DNA of 64,000 bases from Lysinibacillus capsici (GTDB taxonomy: Bacteria; Bacillota; Bacilli; Bacillales_A; Planococcaceae). Each line of letters begins with the position of its first letter. Within the stretch, counting starts at the first letter, position 1. The notes below the pieces were generated by a model, which made no database searches, was not told where the DNA came from, and was given only the letters and a program-made list of their open reading frames with translations. The DNA is taken from contig NZ_PXXX01000009.1 of NCBI RefSeq assembly GCF_003367505.1, forward strand, positions 285,691 through 349,690, written 5' to 3'. The position numbers and the translations under genes were made by a program. Positions 45,877-54,049 of the stretch are shown piece by piece.

Positions 45877-47046
45877 ATGAGCAAGAAACAAAATATAACC
45901 TTAGCTATTTTATTATCTAATCTTTTCATTGCCTTTTTAGGGATTGGTTTAGTCATCCCTGTTTTACCAACCATCATGAATGAGCTACATATTTCTGGCT
46001 CTGTTGTTGGTTATATGGTGGCAGCCTTTGCCATTACACAATTAATTGCATCACCAATTGCAGGTAAGCTTGTTGATAATATTGGCCGCAAAGTTATGAT
46101 TGTTGCAGGTCTTTTTATTTTTGGACTTTCTGAGTTTTTATTTGGGTTTGGTCGTTCTGTTGAAATTCTTTTTGTCTCTCGTATGTTAGGTGGCGTGAGT
46201 GCCGCTTTCATTATGCCAGCTGTAACCGCCTATATAGCTGATATTACGACATTGGCACAGCGCCCTAAGGCACTTGGCTATATGAGTGCAGCCATTAGCA
46301 CAGGTTTTATTATCGGCCCTGGGATCGGTGGTTTTTTAGCTGAAATTGGTACACGTGTCCCATTTTATGCAGCTGGGGTACTTGGTCTGTTCGCAGCTAT
46401 CCTGTCATTGCTGTTTTTAAAAGAGCCAACACGTGCTACAGACAATGAAGAAGTAGCACAATCCATGTTAGGTAGTGTCAAACGTGTGTTTAGTCCACTC
46501 TACTTCATACCATTCATTCTTATTTTCGTGTTATCATTTGGCCTCGCTGCATTCGAATCATTGTTTAGCTTATTCGTTGATCACAAATTTGCGTTTACAC
46601 CATCGGATATTGCCATAATTATTACAGGAAGTGGTATTGTTGGGGCACTAGCTCAATTAATACTATTTGATTGGCTGACAAAGAAAATGGGTGAGATTAA
46701 TGTTATTCGTTACTCACTAATCCTTTCAGCAGTATTAACATTCGCCATGACGATCGTGAGTCATTATTTTGCCATCTTATTCGTGACATTCTTTATTTTC
46801 GTAGGCTTCGATTTAATTCGACCTGCTGTTACTTCGTATTTATCGAAAATTGCCGGAAATGAACAAGGATTTGTTGGTGGCATGAACTCTATGTTTACAA
46901 GTCTTGGTAATATTTTTGGCCCAATTCTAGGTGGGGTATTGTTCGATATCAATCTGAACTATCCATACTACTTTGCTACAATCGTATTGGTGCTAGGCGT
47001 CATACTTGCGTTATTCTGGAGAAAGCCAAAGCATATAGAATTATAA
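45877..47046 (+). CDS. MFS multidrug exporter (Bmr/Blt-like)
   Basis: 389 residues with 12 membrane helices. Motif A between helices 2 and 3 reads GKLVDNIGRKVMIVAG. The helix-5 antiporter motif appears as GFIIGPGIGGFLAE (GxxxGPxxGG), which marks drug:H+ antiporters. The MerR-type regulator and its promoter directly upstream indicate induction by the drugs it exports, as with bmrR-bmr or bltR-blt. AGAAGGAGA precedes the ATG. A long hairpin terminator follows. Confidence 0.92.
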   Translation: MSKKQNITLAILLSNLFIAFLGIGLVIPVLPTIMNELHISGSVVGYMVAAFAITQLIASPIAGKLVDNIGRKVMIVAGLFIFGLSEFLFGFGRSVEILFVSRMLGGVSAAFIMPAVTAYIADITTLAQRPKALGYMSAAISTGFIIGPGIGGFLAEIGTRVPFYAAGVLGLFAAILSLLFLKEPTRATDNEEVAQSMLGSVKRVFSPLYFIPFILIFVLSFGLAAFESLFSLFVDHKFAFTPSDIAIIITGSGIVGALAQLILFDWLTKKMGEINVIRYSLILSAVLTFAMTIVSHYFAILFVTFFIFVGFDLIRPAVTSYLSKIAGNEQGFVGGMNSMFTSLGNIFGPILGGVLFDINLNYPYYFATIVLVLGVILALFWRKPKHIEL

Positions 47047-47088
47047 AATAGCGATACATCCACATGAACATCCTAGAGAAATCCATAT

Positions 47089-47140
47089 AAAAAGGACTGC
47101 CCTTTGATGAACGAATCATCATTGGGCAATCCTTTTCTTT
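47089..47140. terminator. Bidirectional terminator
   Basis: AAAAGGA.TGCCC.TTGATGA pairs with TCATCATT.GGGCA.TCCTTTT over more than 20 bases with mismatches, with T runs on the plus side. It separates the exporter gene from the convergent Asp23 gene. Confidence 0.85.
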
Positions 47141-47141
47141 T

Positions 47142-47552
47142 TTATTCATGCACTACTGTCTCTTCTTTTTCAAAGTGAATACCTGTAATATGCACATTTA
47201 CTTCTGCTGTTTCTAGTGCCGTCATATTAAAAATAGCCTGACGGATTTGCGTTTGAACTTCTTTTGCTACTTTAGGAATGGCATATCCATATTTCACAGA
47301 GCAAAATACATCAATCGCAATTTCACCAGTTTCCGTTACACCTGATTTAATGCCTTTATTGTGTACTTTTTTACCGAAACGTTCCACGACACCCGTCGCA
47401 ATATTCCCACGAGTTGCAGCAATGCCTTCTACTTCATTGACAGCAATCCCAGCCACAACCTCGATCACCTCTGCCGCTACCTCAATTTTTCCAAGCTCTT
47501 CTTTCCCAGAAGGTGTTGGTTGTACGAAAGATTGTCCTACTTTCTCTGCCAT
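47142..47552 (-). CDS. yqhY: Asp23/YqhY alkaline-shock family protein
   Basis: The frame opens at 47588, but ATG at 47552 (MAEKVGQSF) gives 136 residues, close to B. subtilis YqhY. Family signatures are GKIEVAAEVIEVVAGIAV near the start, GIAATRG and the GVTETGEIAIDVFCSVKYG stretch. YqhY is linked to control of acetyl-CoA carboxylase and membrane lipid balance in B. subtilis, where it follows accC. Here it is separated from accC by three other genes. GAAAGGATG lies upstream. Confidence 0.93.
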   Translation of the reverse strand: MAEKVGQSFVQPTPSGKEELGKIEVAAEVIEVVAGIAVNEVEGIAATRGNIATGVVERFGKKVHNKGIKSGVTETGEIAIDVFCSVKYGYAIPKVAKEVQTQIRQAIFNMTALETAEVNVHITGIHFEKEETVVHE

Positions 47553-47663
47553 ACAAATATCATCCTTTCCCTTACACATCACAAACAAGTGCTGTACTTA
47601 CATTTATTATACTATAAAAAGGAAGGTTTGGCTGTCGAAAGCCGTTTTAATTTAAAACCGACT

Positions 47664-47990
47664 TTACTGATCCACGACATCGATTAAATAAATTCCCTTT
47701 TCAAATCCCCCACGAGCTTTCTTCTTGTGTACACGGGTCGCTTCTAGCTCCTCAAAGCTTACACCTAGCACACCGATAGCCATATGAATGAGCTCCAGTA
47801 TGTCTGCGAGCTCTTCAACACTATCTTCTTTATGCTGGGCTTCGTAAAATTCTGTAGCTTCTTCTATCATTTTAGCCTTTATTGCCTTTACCAGCTCACT
47901 AGGTTCTGAAATGTGTGCATGATAGGATAAACCCTTCGCTTCAATTACTTCTAAAATTTTATCCCTCACTAGCTTATTGTATATTGGCAT
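47664..47990 (-). CDS. MazG-like nucleotide pyrophosphohydrolase
   Basis: The best start is the ATG at 47990 (MPIYNKLVRDKI), with AGGAG 11 bases upstream, giving 108 residues. The all-alpha NTP pyrophosphohydrolase motif is EEATEFYEA then VEELADILELIHMA (EExxE...ExxD), where the acidic residues bind magnesium. Relatives are called phosphoribosyl-ATP pyrophosphohydrolase-like or house-cleaning NTPases. The substrate is unknown. It stands alone, 111 bases upstream of the Asp23 start. Confidence 0.85.
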   Translation of the reverse strand: MPIYNKLVRDKILEVIEAKGLSYHAHISEPSELVKAIKAKMIEEATEFYEAQHKEDSVEELADILELIHMAIGVLGVSFEELEATRVHKKKARGGFEKGIYLIDVVDQ

Positions 47991-48093
47991 CCATTGTTTC
48001 ACTCCTTTTCAGGGGGATGACTATTTCTTTCTTCTACTATATAGTATTCTTTCTATAATATAGAATTGATTTGAGATAAAGTAGAGGTAGAGT

Positions 48094-48171
48094 ATGTTAC
48101 AAAAATGGTTGTTTGGCATCGGTGAAGTGGTGCTCATGTTTATCATGCATTTTTATTTTTTGCGCCAATAG
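48094..48171 (+). CDS. 25-residue membrane-peptide gene (candidate)
   Basis: AGAGGT seven bases before the ATG leads into a 25-codon frame: MLQKWLFGIGEVVLMFIMHF, then a Tyr/Phe/Arg end. It is one hydrophobic helix with a basic residue at each end. Upstream TATAATATAGAATTG is AT-rich and could hold a promoter. No family is recognised. It could be a small membrane regulator or a type I toxin-like peptide, but nothing else supports the latter. Confidence 0.45.
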   Translation: MLQKWLFGIGEVVLMFIMHFYFLRQ

Positions 48172-48266
48172 AACGAATGAACATGTATTACTTACAAAGA
48201 TTTCACTTTACATTCTCCAATAAAGTTCCAACTATCATATTCAGTACCCAAAATTCACAACAATAA

Positions 48267-48320
48267 CCTAGCGCTGCTTATATTTAAAATAAAAAGCCTC
48301 CTAACTAAGAGTTAGAAGGC
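48267..48320. repeat. Diverged direct repeat, copy A (contains terminator)
   Basis: From CCTAGCGCTGCTTAT to the hairpin with CCTCCTAACTAA, this segment resembles 49172-49232 in order and spacing. The two copies bracket the unknown gene at 48369-48953. On the minus strand GCCTTCTAACT/AGTTAGGAGGC plus TTTTT is a good terminator for that gene. Confidence 0.7.
48296..48320 (-). terminator. Terminator downstream of the unknown gene
   Basis: GCCT.CTAACT pairs with AGTTAG.AGGC around three bases, followed by TTTTTATTTT on the minus strand. Confidence 0.8.
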
Positions 48321-48368
48321 ATTTATATTATGATAAGAAACTCATTAATACAAGTGGCTATTTACAGC

Positions 48369-48953
48369 TTACACTAATTTACTAGGAAGATCCCATCTGT
48401 CGTAATACATTGAAACATCTCTCTCATCATCTCTTACTTCAATAATTTTACCGTTCTCATTACGGAAATAAAAATAGTATTTCGTTCCAGAATTAAGCTT
48501 TTTATGAGTAACATACGACTTTAATTCTTCTTTAGTAAAGAAGAAAACAAAATACTCTTCTTGATAAGAAACATTAAAAACATACATATCAAAACTATTA
48601 TTCTCTATATCACTAATATCTACCGTGTGCCATCCAGAAGGAAATTCTAAGAAACTTTTACTGTAATAATATTTAAGTAATAATTTCTTACCTTTTTCAT
48701 CGGTTAATACTAATCCTGATCCTTCTTCACGATTGGCTTTTCTTATACTAAATTGAGGATTTTCTTGTTGTAACCTATCTGCTACATAATCTCTAGAATG
48801 AGCTCTCGTAACTAAAGTTTGTTTCGTTGATTCTTCATCTCCCTCTTCAGAAACAAACTCCTGACTTTCTAATTTTCCTTCTAAGAATTTAACTTTTTGC
48901 TCTAACATTTGAACTCTCCCAAAAAGCTCCAAAACAATAGAATCATTTGACAT
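48369..48953 (-). CDS. Unknown protein, coiled-coil N-terminus, repeat-bracketed
   Basis: 194 residues. Residues 8-32 form a coiled coil (VQMLEQKVKFLEGKLES), then an acidic linker. An alpha/beta domain follows, rich in Tyr, Phe and Lys, with SGWHTVDISDIENNSFDMYV and YFVFFFTKEELKSYV; this layout recalls small restriction-nuclease-like folds, but no clear PD-(D/E)xK triad is visible. Codon use is more AT-rich than neighbouring genes by eye. It has a weak upstream ribosome site. It is flanked by two diverged copies of a terminator sequence, suggesting it was inserted. The function is unknown. Confidence 0.72.
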   Translation of the reverse strand: MSNDSIVLELFGRVQMLEQKVKFLEGKLESQEFVSEEGDEESTKQTLVTRAHSRDYVADRLQQENPQFSIRKANREEGSGLVLTDEKGKKLLLKYYYSKSFLEFPSGWHTVDISDIENNSFDMYVFNVSYQEEYFVFFFTKEELKSYVTHKKLNSGTKYYFYFRNENGKIIEVRDDERDVSMYYDRWDLPSKLV

Positions 48954-49018
48954 ATTATCTACCCCTTAAATGATTTATTTTTTACAATTTAAATTTATCA
49001 TAATTTTAACCAATAGTC

Positions 49019-49055
49019 AAAAGAATCTTTTTGTATAAAAAAGATTCTTTTTTTA
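49019..49055. terminator. Strong AT-rich hairpin with T run
   Basis: AAGAATCTTTTT and AAAAAGATTCTT form a near-perfect stem, followed by TTTTTTT on the plus strand and TTTTG on the minus strand. It lies between the accC terminator and the unknown gene, so on the minus strand it could insulate that gene from accC transcription. Confidence 0.65.
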
Positions 49056-49171
49056 TACAAAAAGATAATAAATTATTTTACTTCTTTATTTCAAGCCTTC
49101 GTGTCATAAAATGCTAGTTGCATCCATGTTGAAATGCTCAAGTTTGGAAATTTTCCTGCGAAGTCATATGC

Positions 49172-49232
49172 CTAAGCTCTGCTTATTTTTTAAACATAAA
49201 AAACCTCCTAACTAATAATAGCTAGGAGGTTT
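49172..49232. repeat. Diverged direct repeat, copy B (contains accC terminator)
   Basis: CCTAAGCTCTGCTTAT, then an AT spacer and CCTCCTAACTAA, parallels copy A at 48267-48320. It abuts the end of accC. Confidence 0.7.
49203..49231 (-). terminator. Terminator of accB-accC
   Basis: AACCTCCTA pairs with TAGGAGGTT around a loop of about 11 bases, followed by TTTTTTATG on the minus strand. Confidence 0.9.
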
Positions 49233-49246
49233 AAACTTGCGAACGC

Positions 49247-50614
49247 TTACTTAACTTTTTCTGCTACACCCAATACATCGTTCTCTTCAAGGAACTTCGT
49301 ATTGAATTGTGCTGATTTGAAGACGTCATTGTTCATGAGTGCTTGGTGGAATGGAATAGTTGTATTGATTCCAGGACCAGATACTTCGAATTCACTTAAG
49401 GCGCGGTTCATTTTCGCAATCGCTTCTTCACGTGTATCCGCATGAACAATTAGTTTTGCTACCATTGAATCGTAATATGGTGGGATTGTATAGCCCGCAT
49501 AGACAGCAGAATCAATACGTACACCATAGCCACCTGGTGTTATATACGTATCAACAGTTCCTGCTGAAGGCATGAAGTTTTTATAGGCATTTTCTGCGTT
49601 AATACGGCATTCAATCGCCCAACCATTTAATTTTATATCATCTTGTGTGAATGGAAGCTTCTCACCAGATGCAATTTTTAATTGTTGTTGTACAAGATCT
49701 ACACCAGAAATCATTTCTGTTACTGGGTGCTCAACCTGAATACGAGTGTTCATTTCCATGAAGTAGAACTTGTCCTCTTGATAGTCATAGATAAACTCGA
49801 TTGTGCCAGCACCTTCATAGTTACATGCTTGTGCCGCTTTTACTGCAGCTGCACCCATTTCAGCACGACGCTCAGAGGATAGGGCTGGAGATGGAGCTTC
49901 CTCTACTAACTTCTGCATACGACGTTGAACCGTACAGTCACGTTCGCCTAAATGCACCACGTTACCGTAGCCATCTGCTAAAACTTGGATTTCACAGTGA
50001 CGGAAGTACTCGATAAATTTCTCTAAATATACGCCAGGGTTACCGAATGCTGCAGCAGCCTCTTTTTGCGTAATTTCAATACCTTTTACAAGATCTTCTT
50101 CTGTACGTGCTACACGGATTCCTTTACCGCCACCACCAGCAGTTGCTTTGATGATGACAGGGTAACCAATTTTAGCAGCCCATTCTTTACCAGTTTCGAT
50201 ATCTGGTACAATACCAGTACCTGGAACAAGTGGAACGCCTGCTGCTTCCATTGTTGTACGTGCAACGTCCTTGATGCCCATAATTTTAATAGAATCAGAT
50301 GATGGACCGATAAATTTAATGCCAGCGTTTTCACAAGCTTCAGCAAAATCAGCGTTTTCTGATACGAAGCCATATCCTGGGTGGATGCCATCAGCACCTG
50401 TCTTTTCAGCTACGCTAAGTAGCGCTGGGAAGCTAAGATAAGAATCTTTTGATAGCTTCGGTCCGATGCAATAAGCTTCGTCTGCTAACTTCACATGTAA
50501 TGCGTCAGCATCTGCTTCAGAGTACACAGCAACCGATTGAATGCCTAACTCTTTACAAGCACGAATGATACGCACAGCGATTTCGCCGCGGTTTGCAATT
50601 AAAACTTTTTTCAT
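49247..50614 (-). CDS. accC: Acetyl-CoA carboxylase, biotin carboxylase subunit
   Basis: 455 residues. ANRGEIAVRIIRACKELGI starts the biotin carboxylase fold. The ATP-grasp glycine loop is KATAGGGGKGIRVA, and the later RDCTVQRRMQKLVEEAP and EMNTRIQVEHPVTE hold catalytic residues. It carboxylates biotin on AccB using ATP and bicarbonate for fatty acid synthesis. It might also serve the propionyl-CoA carboxyltransferase encoded at 13 kb; that is inference. It follows accB by 14 bases. Confidence 0.97.
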   Translation of the reverse strand: MKKVLIANRGEIAVRIIRACKELGIQSVAVYSEADADALHVKLADEAYCIGPKLSKDSYLSFPALLSVAEKTGADGIHPGYGFVSENADFAEACENAGIKFIGPSSDSIKIMGIKDVARTTMEAAGVPLVPGTGIVPDIETGKEWAAKIGYPVIIKATAGGGGKGIRVARTEEDLVKGIEITQKEAAAAFGNPGVYLEKFIEYFRHCEIQVLADGYGNVVHLGERDCTVQRRMQKLVEEAPSPALSSERRAEMGAAAVKAAQACNYEGAGTIEFIYDYQEDKFYFMEMNTRIQVEHPVTEMISGVDLVQQQLKIASGEKLPFTQDDIKLNGWAIECRINAENAYKNFMPSAGTVDTYITPGGYGVRIDSAVYAGYTIPPYYDSMVAKLIVHADTREEAIAKMNRALSEFEVSGPGINTTIPFHQALMNNDVFKSAQFNTKFLEENDVLGVAEKVK

Positions 50615-50628
50615 TTGTTTTGCACTCC

Positions 50629-51135
50629 TTACTCAGCTTTTACAAGGAATAATGGTTGGCCGTACTCTACTAAGTCGCCATCTTTAACTAAAATTTCAAC
50701 GATTTCCCCTTGCACTTCTGCTTCGATTTCGTTGAATAATTTCATTGCTTCTACGATACATACGATTGTTTCGTCCCCTACTTTGTCACCCACTTTTACG
50801 TAAGCAGGAGAATCTGGGTTTGGTGCTTGATAGAAAGTACCGACCATTGGAGATACAATTTTATGTAACGATGGGTCGTTAACTGATGGTGCCGCTGCAG
50901 CTGGTGCTGGCGCTTCTTCTTTCGCTGGTGCAGGTGTTACTGCTGGAGCTTCTGCTGGTGCAGATTGTTGTACAACAGGGGCTACTACTTCTTTTTTAGG
51001 TGCTACAGTTTCTGTAACAACAACATTATTCTTTTTAAGTTTTACTTTTGCGCCATCTACTTCATACACAAACTCGTCAATAGAAGAAGAATCCACTAAT
51101 TTGATAATTTCACGAATTTCTTGAATTTTGAACAT
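50629..51135 (-). CDS. accB: Acetyl-CoA carboxylase, biotin carboxyl carrier protein
   Basis: 168 residues. The N-terminal helix-rich part is followed by an Ala/Pro/Glu-rich flexible linker (about 45-85). The biotinyl domain has [13 protein letters not shown], whose Lys carries biotin, near residue 132. It shuttles the carboxyl group from AccC to the carboxyltransferase. It lies between accC and the end of the spoIIIA operon, as in B. subtilis, with a terminator separating it from spoIIIAH. Confidence 0.97.
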   Translation of the reverse strand: MFKIQEIREIIKLVDSSSIDEFVYEVDGAKVKLKKNNVVVTETVAPKKEVVAPVVQQSAPAEAPAVTPAPAKEEAPAPAAAAPSVNDPSLHKIVSPMVGTFYQAPNPDSPAYVKVGDKVGDETIVCIVEAMKLFNEIEAEVQGEIVEILVKDGDLVEYGQPLFLVKAE

Positions 51136-51237
51136 TTCTAACTCTCCTTATGAATTAAAATCTACTACAATAACTATTCTATATTTTTTCGTATCAATTT
51201 GAAATAGTTAAATGAAAATTAAGTAAATATGAACAAA

Positions 51238-51273
51238 ATAAAAGGCTTTCCTTTACTAAGCGAAAGCCTTTTC
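51238..51273 (-). terminator. Terminator of the spoIIIA operon
   Basis: AAAAGGCTTTC and GAAAGCCTTTT form an 11-bp perfect stem with an 11-base loop and T-rich sequence downstream on the minus strand. Confidence 0.9.
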
Positions 51274-51335
51274 ATGAAGCTGATATATAACAACCTTTTA
51301 ATAATTAACTAAAAATTTATTTTTTTCTTTATTTT

Positions 51336-51890
51336 TTAATAATTATTTGCACTGAACTTGACTTGCACATCATTTGCGCCTTCCATCTCTGTTTTTACCA
51401 GATAAATAATTTCGTTTGCTTGGGCTTTTGACAATTCCTCTGCCATCACTGTCACCGACACTTTTTCTCCCTCAGCACGAACAAACGCATCAGAGTAGCC
51501 TAATGATTTTACGAGCATCTCAAGCATAGCTTCAGCTGATTCACGTTTAATAAGGCCATCCATTTCATTATATGCCTCATTTTTTTCTTCGGCAGAATAT
51601 TCTTCTGAGGCAATCTTTTGTGTTAACTGTTCACGAAGCTGACTTCTCTCATCACTAACCTGCATACGCATTTCTTCAAATAAGTGACTTGGTGAAGATA
51701 CTTCTTGTGTTATATCATTTGTTGCCTCCTGATCTGTAACACCTGTGACAGCTGTTTGTTGCAGTGTATCATCTGTAAAAATAGTAAGACCATTGAATTG
51801 CTTTGCTGGATCTACCAAATAATACACTGAAATGACTGCTACTAAACTTAATAATGTCATAAACCAAACTGTTCTTCTACGTACGCGCAT
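51336..51890 (-). CDS. spoIIIAH: Stage III sporulation protein AH
   Basis: 184 residues, somewhat shorter than in B. subtilis. A membrane helix at about 10-27 is followed by a Gln/Glu-rich linker and a C-terminal ring-building domain (about 115-184, ending VQVKFSANNY) related to YscJ/FliF. SpoIIIAH in the mother-cell membrane pairs with forespore SpoIIQ to form the channel across the intermembrane space. AAGGAGG inside the end of spoIIIAG precedes the ATG. It is the last gene of the operon. Confidence 0.93.
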   Translation of the reverse strand: MRVRRRTVWFMTLLSLVAVISVYYLVDPAKQFNGLTIFTDDTLQQTAVTGVTDQEATNDITQEVSSPSHLFEEMRMQVSDERSQLREQLTQKIASEEYSAEEKNEAYNEMDGLIKRESAEAMLEMLVKSLGYSDAFVRAEGEKVSVTVMAEELSKAQANEIIYLVKTEMEGANDVQVKFSANNY

Positions 51891-52310
51891 TTACTTTTCC
51901 TCCTTATTTTCCATTGGAACAATAATAATTCGATGAATCGGTAATTGCATCACTTGACTGACGACAGCACGAATTTCATTTTTCACAAAGATATCGGAAG
52001 CACCCTCTGACACAACGAGCATTCCCGTCACGTTTTTCGCGCCTTGTTCAGTCCCTCGAAAATATTGGCTGAATAGTTTATTGGCATTCTGATCATCTGT
52101 CATCTCTCCATAATAAAAGTAGACTTTAACCTTCCCAACACCTTCCATTGCCTTCAGGGTTTGCTCAAGTTTTTCTTCATTCGTGAGCGGTGAACCTTTG
52201 TCGCTTGTTGAATTCGTTTGGTACATAGGTAAAATGATGAAAATTCCCACGGAGGCAGCTATCAAAATTAAAACCATCAATGACGTTGTTTTTTTTCGTG
52301 TCTTTTCCAC
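51891..52310 (-). CDS. spoIIIAG: Stage III sporulation protein AG, short form
   Basis: 139 residues against about 229 in B. subtilis. A membrane helix at 11-29 and a ring-building domain are visible: GKVKVYFYYGE near 60 and AVVSQVMQLPIHRIIIVPM at the end, with GMLVVSEGASD between. The segment expected to hold the insertion that forms the large ring's beta-collar in B. subtilis appears largely missing. The GTG start has AAAGGAGG 15 bases upstream, which is unusually far. It is immediately followed by spoIIIAH. Confidence 0.88.
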   Translation of the reverse strand: MEKTRKKTTSLMVLILIAASVGIFIILPMYQTNSTSDKGSPLTNEEKLEQTLKAMEGVGKVKVYFYYGEMTDDQNANKLFSQYFRGTEQGAKNVTGMLVVSEGASDIFVKNEIRAVVSQVMQLPIHRIIIVPMENKEEK

Positions 52311-52372
52311 ATCACTTGTACATTGCCTCCTTTCATCTTCTCTTTTTCAAGTGTATGTACGCTTGTTTCTTC

Positions 52373-52516
52373 CTATGAATTGATAAATGGAATCTTTAAT
52401 AGCAATTGCAAAAATACTAACGTGATGACCAACTTTGTCAGTGAAATTATTTCCTTATCATCCGTTAGAAACACAAAAATCTGACAGACAAACAGCAATG
52501 CCAATAAAAGAATCAA
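52373..52516 (-). CDS. spoIIIAF: Stage III sporulation protein AF, truncated form
   Basis: A TTG at 52516 with GGGGGAG six bases upstream gives 47 residues. The open frame extends to 52588, but that part overlaps spoIIIAE. Only two membrane helices are present, separated by a short acidic loop (FLTDDKEIISLTKLV), ending KIPFINS. These match the first two helices of B. subtilis SpoIIIAF (about 206 residues); the whole cytoplasmic domain is missing. It sits between AE and AG in the expected order, which supports the name. Confidence 0.72.
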   Translation of the reverse strand: MILLLALLFVCQIFVFLTDDKEIISLTKLVITLVFLQLLLKIPFINS

Positions 52517-52517
52517 T

Positions 52518-53429
52518 CTATCTCCCCCCTGCCATGACTTGTACAAACACAATGAGGAAAAAACAAGAAAACATAAATGAAAAAGCAATTAAAAATGATA
52601 CAGCACATAAAGTAAATAGTGATTTGCTAACTTGATCTAGTAGTCTACAAATATCATCAAAGGCAATCGGTTCTAAAATAGCAGCGAGCATTTTCAAAGA
52701 ATAGGCACTAACTACAAGCTGCACGGTTGGGATAAAAGACACCGTAATGACGGCGATAAAGGCGCTAATACTTGTAAGAGAAGATGTAAATTGAGTCATA
52801 TGCTGAAACATCGAAAAACTATCCACAATAAAAGAACCAACAACTGGAATATTTTCTTCAATTAGCTTTTTCACGGGCTCCGCTACAGCCGCATTGACAC
52901 TAAATGCTGCTACACCACTTGCGGTCATCAGTAAGACATAGCAAATAACTGAGGCCGACACGATGCTCATAATTGTAAAGCGAATCAATTCAGCTATTCG
53001 AGTAAAGGATATTTCCTTTACGATCACACTGCATACATCAAAGACAATGGCCAAAAGCACGCCAGGAATAAGCCACTTACTACTGATAATGGTGAGGACT
53101 TGTACAAAAAACAGTAAAAAAGGCTGCCAGGAAGCAATCGCTGTAATACTACTGGATAATAAAAAGCTTGATGTAAGAATCGGATAAAATGCCGTAAATA
53201 GATGGGCTAGTCCTTGTGCAATTTCATCAATTAATGTAAAGGAGTTGACAACAACAGGACCGATTGTTGCTAAAACGATAAGAAAAAAAAGTATCCTTGT
53301 CCCTTTTTCAAACTCTGGTAATAGCATGTTCACAATCAAAATGATGATGACGTAGCTGCAAAGCATGAGCGTCATCTTGAGCAAGAGAAAGAATGGGTCG
53401 ATTAAAAACGATAATATTTGCTCCTGCAA
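52518..53429 (-). CDS. spoIIIAE: Stage III sporulation protein AE, N-terminally short
   Basis: 303 residues from a TTG with AAGGAG eight bases upstream; B. subtilis SpoIIIAE has about 399. At least seven hydrophobic helices are present, and the C-terminal half with VISAYSLKMLAAILEPIAFDDICRL-type sequence (described by layout) and PVVGSFIVDSF fits the family. The signal peptide and the first extracytoplasmic segment are absent, and no in-frame start exists before the spoIIIAD stop. It is a polytopic component of the mother-cell feeding channel. Confidence 0.88.
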   Translation of the reverse strand: MQEQILSFLIDPFFLLLKMTLMLCSYVIIILIVNMLLPEFEKGTRILFFLIVLATIGPVVVNSFTLIDEIAQGLAHLFTAFYPILTSSFLLSSSITAIASWQPFLLFFVQVLTIISSKWLIPGVLLAIVFDVCSVIVKEISFTRIAELIRFTIMSIVSASVICYVLLMTASGVAAFSVNAAVAEPVKKLIEENIPVVGSFIVDSFSMFQHMTQFTSSLTSISAFIAVITVSFIPTVQLVVSAYSLKMLAAILEPIAFDDICRLLDQVSKSLFTLCAVSFLIAFSFMFSCFFLIVFVQVMAGGR

Positions 53430-53441
53430 TGGCTTCGCTCC

Positions 53442-53819
53442 TTAGTTTAGCCTTTTTAAAATGGCCGACACCTCCTGTAGAACAGCCAGAAATTCTTTAA
53501 ACCAATACAGCAAAATCACAATTTTTACCGCAGCAAAAACGATGTTCCCGAGCACTTTATAATTATGTTCTGCCAAAAGCAATGCCACCCACTGCCCGAC
53601 ATAGAACATACTTGCACTGATTAAAATAGCCTTCGCATAAGGTAAAAACGCAAGTGTTTCTAACAATTGTTTGGCGAAAGGCAATAAAAGCGTCGAGAAC
53701 AACATGCCAAAAAGCAAAAAAGAAAACATCACACTGATTAGCGCATGGAGTGGCTGTATAACTTCTTTTATCAGCAATAATAAAAGCAGCATGACAACAG
53801 CGACGATGACAATTTCCAT
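53442..53819 (-). CDS. spoIIIAD: Stage III sporulation protein AD
   Basis: 125 residues, with about four hydrophobic helices, close to the B. subtilis length of 133. The sequence is diverged; the call rests on size, helix pattern and position between AC and AE. It is an integral membrane part of the SpoIIIA-SpoIIQ complex. It starts five bases after the end of spoIIIAC. A shadow frame on the same strand at 53563-53823 is not coding. Confidence 0.85.
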   Translation of the reverse strand: MEIVIVAVVMLLLLLLIKEVIQPLHALISVMFSFLLFGMLFSTLLLPFAKQLLETLAFLPYAKAILISASMFYVGQWVALLLAEHNYKVLGNIVFAAVKIVILLYWFKEFLAVLQEVSAILKRLN

Positions 53820-53824
53820 TCACA

Positions 53825-54034
53825 TTACCCGGATGAGGTAAGCCATTGGAAGAAGGTTAAAATCTCATTAAAGAATAGACGTAAAAATCGAAGTAATTCT
53901 GCTGTCATATATAAGTAAGCAATGAAAAAGAGGAAAAATGAAAACTCCTTCTTCCCTGTTTGATCAAAGAAAACATGAAGAAGCGCAACGACTAGTCCCA
54001 CTCCAGCAACTCTTAATACGTCTTGTAATTCCAT
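53825..54034 (-). CDS. spoIIIAC: Stage III sporulation protein AC
   Basis: The open frame reaches 54076, but ATG at 54034 gives 69 residues, as in B. subtilis (68). VAGVGLVVALLHVFFDQTGKKEF is the family signature in layout: GVG-VVA-LH-DQ-GKKE. Two membrane helices follow. It is the first gene of the operon here, because AA and AB are absent. Only about 40 bases separate its start from the terminator of the upstream gene. Confidence 0.93.
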   Translation of the reverse strand: MELQDVLRVAGVGLVVALLHVFFDQTGKKEFSFFLFFIAYLYMTAELLRFLRLFFNEILTFFQWLTSSG

Positions 54035-54049
54035 TCCTACGCCCCCTCG

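Noticed and set aside
48369..48953. Restriction-modification or toxin-antitoxin system around the unknown gene
   Set aside because: No methyltransferase, partner gene or catalytic triad is visible; the MazG-like neighbour has its own unit.
53563..53823. Second 86-codon frame inside spoIIIAD
   Set aside because: It is an alternate frame of spoIIIAD with unnatural composition (many Cys, His and Phe).
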